DNA from: Methylococcaceae bacterium
Lineage (GTDB): Bacteria > Pseudomonadota > Gammaproteobacteria > Methylococcales > Methylomonadaceae
Direction: 5' to 3'
Length of the DNA: 37,938 bases
Assembly: GCA_030618325.1 (NCBI GenBank)
Contig: JAUXDP010000001.1
Coordinates: 1 to 37,938 of the forward strand
Part shown: in pieces, positions 15,694 to 24,188 of the stretch
How the letters are laid out: each line of letters begins with the position of its first letter
How positions within the stretch are numbered: position 1 is the stretch's first letter
Notes under the pieces: model-generated
Told to the model about the DNA's origin: nothing
What the model saw: the letters and a program-made list of their open reading frames with translations, nothing else
Databases searched by the model: none
Position numbers and translations under genes: made by a program

Positions 15694-15799
15694 ATTTATT
15701 ATAATTATTGCTTTCGTGGCTCATCCAGATAGAATTGACACCGCAATGATTAATGCTACGAAGCCACAGCTAAATATTACTACATCCTAAGAAATTGAA

Positions 15800-18007
15800 A
15801 TGGTCAAATTACTGAGAATCACCCTTCTGATTGCTTCAATTATCTTGATGATAATTATCGGCGCTGTGATTCTTCTGCCTTTAATTATCGACCCGAATGA
15901 TTATAGGCCAGAAATCGAAGCCGCCGCATATAGATACACGGAAAAAAAACTGGTTTTAGAAGGCAGTTTAGAACTTACAGTTTTTCCTTGGCTTGGCGTT
16001 ACTACGGGAAAGGTTCTTATTCTAAATCCTTCGACCCCAGACCAACAAGCGCTGGCGACGATTGATGAAGGTCAGCTAAAGGTTAAACTGTTGCCTTTAT
16101 TACGCCAAAAAATAGAACTGAGTCGAATCGTTCTAAAAAAACCCATAATACATCTGATAACAGATAAAGAGGGAAATAACAATTGGAGCAAAAAGGCTCC
16201 AGCCAAGATCGCTACAGCAGAAAAACAATTACCAGATACTGGCATCCCCAAAAATTCAGAAATAATAACTGACGATACGCAGGAACCTGTATCGAAATCA
16301 TCGTTTCTAAAAGAAATGATAATTGCAGGAGTTAGTATAGAAAATGGCAGAATAATCAGGATAAACAAACAAAAAAACCGACAAACTGAAGTTACTCATC
16401 TTAACTGTGAGATAGGGACATTAGCATACAATCAACCTGTTCCAGTAAATTTATCAATGGAGCTCCAGCGAAAGCCTAGCCAATCAGAACAACTAACAGT
16501 CAAAGGGCAGGTGGTTTTCAACAAAAATTTAGATCATTTTAAATTAAATGATGTTGAGATTAATGCCCTTGTTGAAAAACCATCGGTTGATAACAATATT
16601 GTCGTCACGGCACGGAGCCCAAATATCGAATTGGATTGGCAAAAGCAGGATCTTAAAGTTGAAAAGTTGAATGTAACATCTGGCAACATGATCTTATCCG
16701 CCAACTTGGTTGGCAACAAAATCAAAGATAACCCTGAAATAAAAGGTGTCGTCACCCTCAACGTATTCAACCCGCGTGAGTTTCTAACTTACCTTGGAAA
16801 ACCGGTTCCTGCGACGAAGGATAATTCCTCATTAACGCGACTATCAGGCTCATTTAATTTACTTGCCAGTAAAAACTCAGCACAATTTAACGACTTTCAA
16901 GCGCAATTAGATGACTCAAATATCGCTGGAAACTTCCATGTTACCGACTTTAAGCAGCCAGCATTTAAATTTAATTTAAACATTGACACACTCAATCTTG
17001 ATCGTTATTCATTAATCAAACCCACCCCCCCAAAAGATATTCAGGCTCCCGCCCAGGAGCAAACTAAAGCCCCAGAAAAATCAGCTACTGAATCAGGAGC
17101 CAAGACACCTGAAGATCCTCATCCCAAACCAGATCCTCAAACGAATAAACAGAAAAAATCAGACACCAATATTTTCCCTATCGATCTTTTGCGAAAAATA
17201 AATGCCACCGGGATTCTTTCAATATCTAAAATGACTACCAAAGGGCTGAGTCTGCAAGATTTGACAATTAACTTCGACGCTAAAAATGGTGTTTTGAAAA
17301 CCAACCACAAGATTAACAAATTGTATCAGGGACACTATTCAGGAAATTTACACCTCGACATCAACAAGCAACCCCCGGCGATTGCTCTAAACGAAAGATT
17401 TGCCAGAATTCAAGCGTCACCGCTGTTAAAAGCACTATACGGAAAAGCCCGCCTAAGCGGTACTTTAAATGGCAACACTAGCCTGTCAAGTCGTGGAAAC
17501 ACTACTCACGAGCTAAAAGCCAAGCTGAAAGGTAAAGTCCATGTCTCCTTAAAAAAAGGGGTGCTTTATGGCTTTAATCTTGAGGAAATGGTCAGAAAAA
17601 GTAAAGCCCTTCTGAAAAAAAAAGAGTATTCGCCGAAACAGAAACATACCGATTATTCTATCATCACAGCTAGCGCTACCATCAAAAACGGTTTGTTAAA
17701 AAACGAAGATCTCTATGCAGAATCGGAACGCCTTCGCGTTTCCGGAAAAGGTACGATTAACCTAGTCAACAAACAACTGGATTATGATGTACTTGCCAAA
17801 CTGATGGAGCGCAAACAATCAGAAGATGAGACTGACCAAGTTAAACGATCTCTTGGAATTAATATTGCCGGCTCCACTGAACAGCCTGCTTTTACGCTTG
17901 ACCTCAAATCACTAATATCTGAAAAAGAAAAACAAAAATTGTATGACAAAGCAGAGAAAAAACTAGGTAAAGGAGTCAGTAACCTCTTAAAACAATTACT
18001 AAATTAA
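15800..18007 (+). CDS. AsmA-family protein
   Basis: Inner-membrane anchored, mostly periplasmic protein of the AsmA-like superfamily, implicated in lipid transport or outer-membrane biogenesis. It is 735 residues. A membrane anchor lies at about 5-30 (LLRITLLIASIILMIIIGAV), followed directly by the AsmA N-terminal block IDPNDYRPEIEAAAYRYTEK and LTVFPWLGVTTGKVLI. A Pro/Lys/Glu-rich low-complexity linker lies at about 412-455. The C-terminal AsmA_2 region ends with the ESERLRVSGKGTINLVNKQL pattern. The length is near the E. coli AsmA size (about 617) plus the linker. It is three bases upstream of mutY, as asmA-mutY pairs are found in several gammaproteobacteria, so an operon is likely. Confidence 0.88.
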   Translation: MVKLLRITLLIASIILMIIIGAVILLPLIIDPNDYRPEIEAAAYRYTEKKLVLEGSLELTVFPWLGVTTGKVLILNPSTPDQQALATIDEGQLKVKLLPLLRQKIELSRIVLKKPIIHLITDKEGNNNWSKKAPAKIATAEKQLPDTGIPKNSEIITDDTQEPVSKSSFLKEMIIAGVSIENGRIIRINKQKNRQTEVTHLNCEIGTLAYNQPVPVNLSMELQRKPSQSEQLTVKGQVVFNKNLDHFKLNDVEINALVEKPSVDNNIVVTARSPNIELDWQKQDLKVEKLNVTSGNMILSANLVGNKIKDNPEIKGVVTLNVFNPREFLTYLGKPVPATKDNSSLTRLSGSFNLLASKNSAQFNDFQAQLDDSNIAGNFHVTDFKQPAFKFNLNIDTLNLDRYSLIKPTPPKDIQAPAQEQTKAPEKSATESGAKTPEDPHPKPDPQTNKQKKSDTNIFPIDLLRKINATGILSISKMTTKGLSLQDLTINFDAKNGVLKTNHKINKLYQGHYSGNLHLDINKQPPAIALNERFARIQASPLLKALYGKARLSGTLNGNTSLSSRGNTTHELKAKLKGKVHVSLKKGVLYGFNLEEMVRKSKALLKKKEYSPKQKHTDYSIITASATIKNGLLKNEDLYAESERLRVSGKGTINLVNKQLDYDVLAKLMERKQSEDETDQVKRSLGINIAGSTEQPAFTLDLKSLISEKEKQKLYDKAEKKLGKGVSNLLKQLLN

Positions 18008-18010
18008 CTG

Positions 18011-19045
18011 ATGATCCCAGAGGACTTCCATAAAGCATTACTTGATTGGTTTGATGATCACGGGCGAAAAGACTTGCCGTGGCAAAAAAACATCACTCCT
18101 TATAAAGTTTGGGTTTCCGAAATAATGTTGCAACAAACCCAAGTTGCTACGGTTATTCCCTATTTTGAACGGTTTATGGAAAAATTCCCTACGGCCGAAG
18201 CTTTGGCAGATGCAGATTTGGATGAAGTGCTTCATAGTTGGTCAGGTCTTGGCTATTATGCCCGTGCCAGAAATTTGCATAAATCTTCTCGCTTGATTAT
18301 GAACCAAGATTTTCCGAACACGCTAGAAGATCTTACACAATTACCGGGTATTGGGCTATCCACAGCTGGAGCAATTTTATCCATCGCCTGCCAACAAAGT
18401 CATGCTATTTTGGATGGCAACGTCAAGCGTGTCTTCACTCGATTTAAAGCCATTGAGGGATGGCCAGGGCAAAGCAAAATCAACAAGGAGCTATGGGAGA
18501 TAAGCCAGCAATATACGCCTCTCAAACGTACTGCCGAATATACTCAGGCAATTATGGATTTGGGCGCAACAATTTGTACCCGCAAAAATCCATCCTGTAT
18601 AAAGTGTCCGGTCCATTTGGGTTGTAAAGCCAAACAGTTAAATAGAATAGATGACTTTCCAACCCCAAAACCCACTAAAACATTGCCGGTAAAACAATGC
18701 GCTTTTTTGATTCTGAAAAATTCAGAAAATGAAATCCTACTGGAAAAACGTCCGCCGACAGGAATTTGGGGCAGTTTATGGAGTTTTCCAGAATTTACAG
18801 ATATTCAGGCCGCCTGTTTTTGGTGTCATGGCAAAAACATTCAAACTGATAAGTTACAAACGCTATCGCCTGGAAGGCATACCTTCTCACATTATCATCT
18901 CGATTATTCAGTGATATTGATAACAACCGAAAACCCTACAAATTATGTGATGGAAGCCAATCACTCAGTTTGGTATAAAGCTCAAAATAAAGATAAAATT
19001 GGCTTACCTACACCGATTAAAAAACTAATTCAAGAAAACATCTAA
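18011..19045 (+). CDS. mutY: A/G-specific adenine DNA glycosylase
   Basis: Removes adenine mispaired with 8-oxoguanine. It is 344 residues (E. coli 350). The catalytic Glu37 is in SEIMLQQTQVATV. The helix-hairpin-helix is LPGIGLSTAGAILS (about 111-124), with the second catalytic Asp135 in LDGNVKR. The [4Fe-4S] cluster loop has cysteines 189, 196, 199 and 205 (C-x6-C-x2-C-x5-C). A C-terminal Nudix-like domain that recognises oxoG follows from about 226 (CAFLILKNSENEILLEKR). It starts 3 bases after the AsmA-like gene and is followed 11 bases later by yggX, a pairing also seen in E. coli. Confidence 0.96.
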   Translation: MIPEDFHKALLDWFDDHGRKDLPWQKNITPYKVWVSEIMLQQTQVATVIPYFERFMEKFPTAEALADADLDEVLHSWSGLGYYARARNLHKSSRLIMNQDFPNTLEDLTQLPGIGLSTAGAILSIACQQSHAILDGNVKRVFTRFKAIEGWPGQSKINKELWEISQQYTPLKRTAEYTQAIMDLGATICTRKNPSCIKCPVHLGCKAKQLNRIDDFPTPKPTKTLPVKQCAFLILKNSENEILLEKRPPTGIWGSLWSFPEFTDIQAACFWCHGKNIQTDKLQTLSPGRHTFSHYHLDYSVILITTENPTNYVMEANHSVWYKAQNKDKIGLPTPIKKLIQENI

Positions 19046-19056
19046 CGAGGAAACTA

Positions 19057-19329
19057 ATGACTAGAATAATTCATTGTACAAAACTTGGCATCGAAGCAGA
19101 AGGTTTGGACAACCCTCCTTTTCCAGGCCCAAAAGGACAACATATTTATGAAAATGTTTCGAAACAAGTGTGGCAAGAATGGCTAAATATGCAAACCATT
19201 CTTATTAATGAGCATAAGCTTGCCAGCTTTGAACCCAAAGCCAGAAAATTTCTTGAGCAAGAGCGGGAAAAGTTTTTATTTGCTGATGGCATTGATATGC
19301 CTGAAGACTATGTTCCTACAAAATCCTAA
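19057..19329 (+). CDS. yggX: Probable Fe(2+)-trafficking protein
   Basis: A 90-residue YggX family protein that protects Fe-S clusters from oxidative damage and is thought to deliver iron. The sequence starts MTRIIHCTKLGIEAEGLDNP with the conserved Cys7, and has PFPGPKGQHIYENVSKQVW-W and the C-terminal FADGIDMPEDYVP, all family hallmarks. SD GAGGAAA is upstream. It probably shares a transcript with mutY, whose product carries an Fe-S cluster. Repeat copy C begins 38 bases after its stop. Confidence 0.95.
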   Translation: MTRIIHCTKLGIEAEGLDNPPFPGPKGQHIYENVSKQVWQEWLNMQTILINEHKLASFEPKARKFLEQEREKFLFADGIDMPEDYVPTKS

Positions 19330-19367
19330 GAGGCGGGCTTATACTACGCACCGGCTAGTGCATTTAG

Positions 19368-19530
19368 CCTAGAAAGATCAGTTGGGTGCGGAATTATAGT
19401 GCAAGCTATTGGTTTCAAAGTACTTTGAAAAAATCTTAGCTTCACCCATTCGGTTAAGCGGGTATTTTTTTGAAGTGCTATGGAATCAAAAGCTTGTGCT
19501 AGAATCCGTGATCCAACTGATTTTCCTAGG
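19368..19530 (+). repeat. MITE-like palindromic repeat, copy C (163 bp)
   Basis: Same 163-bp length, architecture and orientation as copy A. Terminal arms are CCTAGAAAGATCAGTTGG and CCAACTGATTTTCCTAGG. The inner palindrome has CTATTGGTTTCAAAGTAC on the left and TGCTATGGAATCAAAAG on the right, around TTCGGTTAAGCGGGT. Located between yggX and the rho terminator. The shared bases continue for TTTAAT beyond the right end of copies A and C, so the true boundary on that side may be slightly further out. Confidence 0.85.
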
Positions 19531-19542
19531 TTTAATCTAAAT

Positions 19543-19567
19543 CCCCCGCCAAAAAAAATTGTCGGGG
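19543..19567 (-). terminator. Putative terminator hairpin after rho
   Basis: On the minus strand, four bases after the rho stop codon, CCCCG pairs with CGGGG, and CAA with TTG inside a one-base mismatch, around a T-rich loop. The trailing U-tract is weak, so termination may be partial. Confidence 0.45.
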
Positions 19568-19570
19568 TTC

Positions 19571-20827
19571 CTAGCGCCTCATAGACTCAAAAAATTCAGC
19601 GTTGGTTTTGAAATCCTTAAGTTTGCCCAGGATAAATTCTGAGGCAGCTATTTCATCCATCGGCTGCAATATCTTTCTCAAAATCCAGGTTTTTTGCAAC
19701 TCTTCAGGATCAACCAGATACTCTTCGCGACGGGTACCGGAACGATTGATGTTAATGGCTGGATAGACTCGTCTTTCAGCAATTTTGCGATCCAGATGCA
19801 ATTCCATATTGCCCGTACCTTTAAATTCCTCGTAAATAACTTCATCCATTCTTGATCCAGTATCCACCAAAGCGGTCGCAATAATAGTCAGGCTACCGCC
19901 TTCTTCAATATTACGTGCGGCACCAAAAAAGCGTTTAGGTTTTTCCAGAGCATTTGCGTCCACCCCACCCGTTAATATTTTTCCAGAAGAGGGCGCTACA
20001 GTGTTATACGCTCTTGCAAGACGTGTAATTGAGTCTAACAAAATAACTACATCGTGTTTATGTTCAACCATTCGCCTGGCTTTTTCAATAACCATATCAG
20101 CGACCTGAACATGTCGGGTAGCAGGCTCATCAAAAGTACTGGATACGACTTCGCCTCGAACACACCGCTCCATTTCGGTTACTTCTTCTGGGCGCTCGTC
20201 TATTAGCAACACAATCAAGTAACACTCTGGGTGTTTCTCAGCAATGGACTGGGCTAGACTTTGCATAATCATGGTTTTACCGGCCTTTGGCGGTGAAACA
20301 ATCAAGCCCCGCTGGCCTTTACCAATAGGTGCAATCAGATCTATCACTCTCCCCGTCAAGTCTTCACTGGTACCATTGCCCAGCTCCAGAACAAATCTTT
20401 CATTTGGAAAGAGAGGAGTTAAATTAGTAAATAGAATTTTATGTTTAGCATTTTCAGGGGCTTCAAAATTGATTTGTTCAACCTTGAGCATAGCGAAATA
20501 TCGCTCGCCTTCTTTAGGTGGGCGGATCTTGCCGCTGATGGTGTCCCCTGTTTTTAAACTGAATCGGCGAATTTGGCTGGGAGAAACATAGATATCATCA
20601 GGACCAGCAAGATATGAGCCTGAAGGAGATCGTAAAAACCCGAAACCATCCTGTAAAATCTCTAAAACACCATCGCCAAAAATATCTTCACCACTTTTTG
20701 CCTGTCGTTTCAAGATGGCAAAAATTAACTCCTGCTTTCTGGTTCTGGAGACATTATCTAGTCCGAGTGAGTCGGCTATATTTATGATTTCACTAATTTG
20801 TTTTAATTTTAATTCACTAAGGTTCAT
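19571..20827 (-). CDS. rho: Transcription termination factor Rho
   Basis: Hexameric RNA-dependent ATPase that ends transcription. The length, 418 residues, is essentially that of E. coli Rho (419). An N-terminal helical domain (starts MNLSELKLK) is followed by the RNA-binding cold-shock-like fold (DGFGFLRSPSGSYLAGPDDIYVSPSQIRRF, about 60-89). The ATPase core has the P-loop VSPPKAGKT (about 177-185), DERPEEVTEM, and the Walker B region HDVVILLDSITRLARAYN with GGVDANALEKPKRFFGAARN. A near-consensus sigma70 promoter is at 20947-20974. The trxA-rho order, with rhlB divergent, is the E. coli arrangement. Confidence 0.98.
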   Translation of the reverse strand: MNLSELKLKQISEIINIADSLGLDNVSRTRKQELIFAILKRQAKSGEDIFGDGVLEILQDGFGFLRSPSGSYLAGPDDIYVSPSQIRRFSLKTGDTISGKIRPPKEGERYFAMLKVEQINFEAPENAKHKILFTNLTPLFPNERFVLELGNGTSEDLTGRVIDLIAPIGKGQRGLIVSPPKAGKTMIMQSLAQSIAEKHPECYLIVLLIDERPEEVTEMERCVRGEVVSSTFDEPATRHVQVADMVIEKARRMVEHKHDVVILLDSITRLARAYNTVAPSSGKILTGGVDANALEKPKRFFGAARNIEEGGSLTIIATALVDTGSRMDEVIYEEFKGTGNMELHLDRKIAERRVYPAININRSGTRREEYLVDPEELQKTWILRKILQPMDEIAASEFILGKLKDFKTNAEFFESMRR

Positions 20828-20946
20828 ATGTAGAAATAACTAAGAATTTTATGCGTACACATCTGAGTGCACAGAAAAGGAAAACTGGAGTGGGGTATAT
20901 TTTAGTTTGTGTGGTATTTTTAGTGCAATGAAGTATGCACCGTCTA

Positions 20947-20974
20947 AGTATAACTGAAAATTCTGACCCGTCAA
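20947..20974 (-). promoter_or_regulatory. Sigma70-type promoter for rho
   Basis: On the minus strand, -35 TTGACG (20969-20974) and -10 TATACT (20947-20952) are separated by 16 bases. Each hexamer matches consensus at 5 of 6 positions. The predicted transcript start leaves a leader of about 110 bases before rho, room for autoregulation. Confidence 0.7.
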
Positions 20975-21019
20975 ATAAATATATTCAATGGGCCAGGAAA
21001 AGCATTTGCTTTCAAATTC

Positions 21020-21095
21020 AAAACCTCAGTTGCGCGCCCCTAAAACGAATAATATTCAATACTTTACTTGCCAAGGAGTGCTTTACTGAGGTTTT
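21020..21095. repeat. Widely spaced 11-bp inverted repeat in the trxA-rho gap
   Basis: AAAACCTCAGT (21020-21030) and ACTGAGGTTTT (21085-21095) are exact reverse complements with a 54-base loop. Located just after trxA on the minus strand and ahead of the rho promoter. It could be the trxA terminator structure, with a TTTTG after the distal arm. The rest of the 274-bp gap holds only the rho promoter and leader. Confidence 0.5.
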
Positions 21096-21101
21096 ATCAG
21101 G

Positions 21102-21428
21102 TTAAATATTACTATCGATAAATTCGGCTAATTGGGTCTTGGTTAAGGCACCCACTTTGGTACCTTCTACTTCACCATCTTTAAAAAGCATCAATGTTGG
21201 AATCCCTCTAACGCCATAATGTTGTGGTGAATCAGGGTTTTCATCGATATTCAGTTTAGCAATAGTCAATTTACCTTTATATTCTTCTGCAATCTCATCC
21301 AATACGGGGCCAATCATTTTGCATGGACCACACCATTCTGCCCAATAATCTACTAGTACCGGCCCACTCGCCTTGACGACAACTTCGTCAAAATCACTAT
21401 CCGTTACATGAAGGACTTCTTCACTCAC
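21102..21428 (-). CDS. trxA: Thioredoxin 1
   Basis: General cytoplasmic disulfide reductase and electron donor, for example to peroxiredoxins. The active site is EWCGPCK with Cys33 and Cys36. The downstream cis-Pro motif is RGIPTLMLFKDG. I place the start at GTG (21426-21428): an SD, GGAG, lies 6 bases before it, the 108-residue product begins MSEEVLHVTD, and the CGPC then falls at the E. coli position. A TTG four codons further upstream is open but would lie inside the SD. The gene has its own strong promoter and is divergent from rhlB. Confidence 0.96.
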   Translation of the reverse strand: MSEEVLHVTDSDFDEVVVKASGPVLVDYWAEWCGPCKMIGPVLDEIAEEYKGKLTIAKLNIDENPDSPQHYGVRGIPTLMLFKDGEVEGTKVGALTKTQLAEFIDSNI

Positions 21429-21457
21429 GTTTATCTCCAAATGTTAAATAAGTCAAA

Positions 21458-21487
21458 ACTATAGGAGGGATGGGCTTGTTTTGTCAA
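21458..21487 (-). promoter_or_regulatory. Sigma70 promoter for trxA
   Basis: On the minus strand a perfect -35, TTGACA (21482-21487), and a -10, TATAGT (21458-21463), are separated by 18 bases. The predicted transcript start lies about 20-25 bases before the GTG start of trxA. Confidence 0.72.
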
Positions 21488-21660
21488 TATATTTATCTGC
21501 TTTCTACATTTATTCTCTGGATTGCAGGGTGATTTTATTCTTGCTTAGGATCGAAACCCCTTAAAGTATAGGGCACTCACCCATACTTCGCATGACCGCG
21601 CGAAGTTACCAATACAGAGGGAGATGTGATAAACAAGAAAATACGTTATTCTATGTTGTC

Positions 21661-22944
21661 ATGAAAAAAACCCACTTAACAGAAACCCGATTCAGTAATC
21701 TTGAATTATCCAACTCTATTCTCCGTAGCCTTCGAGATGCCAATTTTGAGAATTGCTCTCCAATTCAGGATCAAGCTTTGCCATTGGCTTTACGAGATAA
21801 GGATATTGCCGGACAGGCACAAACCGGCACCGGGAAAACAGCTGCTTTTTTATTAGCTACTTTTCAGCGCCTGATTAATGATGAGAGTGAAACAATCAAA
21901 AATCCCAGGGCTATCATTATCGCTCCAACCCGTGAACTTGCTATTCAGATTCATAAAGATGCCTTACTACTCAGCTCACACCTGGATTTAAAGTTTGCTT
22001 TGATTTATGGCGGTACTGATTATAAAAAGCAATTGCTACAAATAAAAGCCAATGTAGACATCGTTATTGGTACACCCGGCAGAATCATCGACTTTTATAA
22101 ACAAAAAGCATTTACTTTGGATAATATCCAGGTAATGGTTCTGGATGAAGCCGACCGCATGTTTGACATGGGGTTTATCAAAGATATCCGTTTTTTATTA
22201 CGCCGGATGCCCGCACCAGAAAAACGCTTAAGCATGCTTTTTTCTGCAACGCTTTCGTTTAAAGTGACAGAGCTGGCCTACGAACATATGAACAACCCGA
22301 TAATGATTAAGATAGAAACAGAGGCGGTGACCTCTAAAGCTATCAATCAATTTGCTTTCAGTCCGGCCAATGAGCAAAAAATTCCGCTATTAATCGGTAT
22401 TTTAAAAAGCCACAAACCTGAACGCTGTATTATATTTGTTAATACTAAAAAAGCCGCCGAACAGCTTAGTGATTATCTTGGAGCCAATGACTTTAAGGCA
22501 GCCACATTAAGCGGGGATGTTCCTCAAGAGAAGCGCCAGCGATTACTAAACAGTTTTCAGGAAAATAAACTACCCATTATGATTGCGACTGACGTTGCAG
22601 CAAGAGGATTACATATTCCTGATGTTTCTCATGTGATTAATTACGACCTGCCACAGGACGCTGAAGACTATGTCCACCGTATCGGCAGAACGGCACGTTT
22701 TGGTGCCAGTGGCGAAGCAATTAGTTTTGTTTGTGAAGAATATGCCTATTCCATGCCAGATATTGAGGCTTTTATAGGCGAAAAAATTCCTACACAGACC
22801 GTTACCGATGATCTTTTGGCGAATGACATTAAACAACCGGAAAAAAGGCCATCGCGCTCGTACAATAAACCACGCAAATATCCATCACAAAAACAAAGTT
22901 CTCAGAACAGGAGTCGACCACCCACATCTAACAGTAACTTGTAA
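21661..22944 (+). CDS. rhlB: DEAD-box RNA helicase, RhlB type
   Basis: ATP-dependent RNA helicase; in E. coli RhlB works with RNase E in the degradosome. I place the start at the ATG at 21661 because the product then begins MKKTHLTETRF, the RhlB N-terminus; an upstream open stretch to 21592 looks non-coding. It is 427 residues. Motifs: Q-motif NCSPIQDQALP, Walker A AQTGTGKT (53-60), PTRELA, GTPGR, DEAD at 162-165, SAT, and HRIGRTAR near 360. The C-terminal tail is Arg/Lys/Ser-rich and likely binds RNA. Divergent from trxA-rho as in E. coli, and convergent with the yrfG-like gene two bases away. Confidence 0.93.
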   Translation: MKKTHLTETRFSNLELSNSILRSLRDANFENCSPIQDQALPLALRDKDIAGQAQTGTGKTAAFLLATFQRLINDESETIKNPRAIIIAPTRELAIQIHKDALLLSSHLDLKFALIYGGTDYKKQLLQIKANVDIVIGTPGRIIDFYKQKAFTLDNIQVMVLDEADRMFDMGFIKDIRFLLRRMPAPEKRLSMLFSATLSFKVTELAYEHMNNPIMIKIETEAVTSKAINQFAFSPANEQKIPLLIGILKSHKPERCIIFVNTKKAAEQLSDYLGANDFKAATLSGDVPQEKRQRLLNSFQENKLPIMIATDVAARGLHIPDVSHVINYDLPQDAEDYVHRIGRTARFGASGEAISFVCEEYAYSMPDIEAFIGEKIPTQTVTDDLLANDIKQPEKRPSRSYNKPRKYPSQKQSSQNRSRPPTSNSNL

Positions 22945-22946
22945 GT

Positions 22947-23603
22947 TTAAAGCCCAACCATTAGCTCTCTAAAATCTTCAATGGCAGGATAGCCATCAAT
23001 GATCCTTTTTGCTTGACTGGTATCGGGCAAACTGACTGAAATCACATATTTTATCCCAAAGGCTCTGGCAGAACTTAATACTGCCAGATTATCGTCAATC
23101 AACACCGTTCGCCGTGGATCAAAATGATATTTTCTCTGAAATAGCGGCCAAAAATCAGCATGTTCTTTGGGTTTGCCAAAATCATGCGAGGACACCAGTT
23201 CATTAAAAAAATGCTGGAGACAGGTTTTTTCCATTTTCAAATCCAGACTGTCTCGATGGGCGTTAGTGACTAATATCACCTGCTGCGAAGATTGTTTTAT
23301 TCGAGTCAGGAAATCAGTAACATGAGGTAAGACACTAATTAACCCAGCAATCTCCCGCTTTAAGCCAACAATATCCAGTTGCAAAGCTTCGCTCCAGTAA
23401 TCCAGGCAATACCATTCCAGCTTGCCCTGCATCGCTTTAAATTGTGGGACTAATTGTCGTTTGGCTTCTGCTAACGTAATTTGCTGCTGTGTTGCGAAAC
23501 TTTGTGGCACAAATTCCTGCCAGAAATGATTGTCGAAATTCAAATCCAGCAAGGTTCCGTCCATATCCAGTAAAACGGTATCAATTTTTTGCCAATCCAA
23601 CAT
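22947..23603 (-). CDS. yrfG: HAD-superfamily nucleotidase (YrfG-like GMP/IMP 5'-nucleotidase)
   Basis: Predicted 5'-nucleotidase of the haloacid dehalogenase superfamily. It is 218 residues (E. coli YrfG 222). Motif I is LLDMDGTLLDLNFDNHFW, with nucleophile Asp13 and general acid Asp15, in the same context as YrfG. LEWYCLDYWSEALQLDI is a family-specific block. Motif II is ILVTNAH, the motif III region is FGKPKEHADFW, and motif IV is TVLIDDN. It is divergent from nudE, the same neighbourhood as in E. coli. Substrate preference is inferred from the family. Confidence 0.88.
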   Translation of the reverse strand: MLDWQKIDTVLLDMDGTLLDLNFDNHFWQEFVPQSFATQQQITLAEAKRQLVPQFKAMQGKLEWYCLDYWSEALQLDIVGLKREIAGLISVLPHVTDFLTRIKQSSQQVILVTNAHRDSLDLKMEKTCLQHFFNELVSSHDFGKPKEHADFWPLFQRKYHFDPRRTVLIDDNLAVLSSARAFGIKYVISVSLPDTSQAKRIIDGYPAIEDFRELMVGL

Positions 23604-23642
23604 TAATCTAGGTATAGTATTAAAAATTATTTCATTCCTAAG

Positions 23643-24188
23643 ATGCCAGAAAAGCCAAAAATCCTCAATAAAAAAGTTCTAGCTACCACGAGACTGTTCT
23701 GTATTGAAGCACTGGATCTAGAGTTCAGTAATGGAGAAAAACGCACTTTTGAACGATTAGCCCGCAGTGGATCAAATGGAGCCGTTCTGATTGTACCCAT
23801 GTTGGATGCTGAGACGGTATTACTGATTCGGGAATATTCCGCGGGTACAGATCGTTATGAATTAGGTTTACCTAAAGGCAAAACTGAACCTGATGAACCC
23901 ATTTTAGCAACAGCAAACCGGGAATTAAAAGAAGAAGTAGGCTATGGTGCGCGTGATTTGGTGCATCTAACCACCGTTTCTATCGCGCCAGGCTACCTGG
24001 AACATACCACTGATATTGTTCTTGCTCGTGATCTGTATGAAGAAAAATTACCTGGAGATGAACCAGAAGAGCTAGAAGTTATTCCCTGGAAATTATCTGA
24101 AATCCCAGATCTTTTAGCTACAGGGGAATGTACCGAAGCTCGTAGTATTGCGGCATTATATTTAACAAAGGAGTTTCTCAAAGCATGA
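23643..24188 (+). CDS. nudE: ADP-compounds hydrolase NudE (Nudix)
   Basis: Hydrolyses nucleoside diphosphate derivatives such as ADP-ribose, Ap3A and NADH. It is 181 residues. The complete Nudix box runs from Gly79 through Glu85, with REL-x-EE-x-G at 93-100 and Tyr101. Upstream, VLLIREYSAGTDRYELGLPKG is characteristic of the NudE/ADP-ribose pyrophosphatase group. It overlaps cysQ by 4 bases (ATGA), so translation is coupled, and is divergent from the yrfG-like gene with a 39-bp spacer. Confidence 0.92.
   Translation: MPEKPKILNKKVLATTRLFCIEALDLEFSNGEKRTFERLARSGSNGAVLIVPMLDAETVLLIREYSAGTDRYELGLPKGKTEPDEPILATANRELKEEVGYGARDLVHLTTVSIAPGYLEHTTDIVLARDLYEEKLPGDEPEELEVIPWKLSEIPDLLATGECTEARSIAALYLTKEFLKA

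Noticed and set aside
15075..19530. Target-site duplications flanking the three repeat copies
   Set aside because: Flanks are AT-rich (TTTAAT or ATTTAT on the right), but no copy shows a convincing matching direct repeat on both sides.
21592..21660. N-terminal extension of RhlB
   Set aside because: The extension lacks family similarity, and the ATG at 21661 gives the typical MKKTHLTE start.
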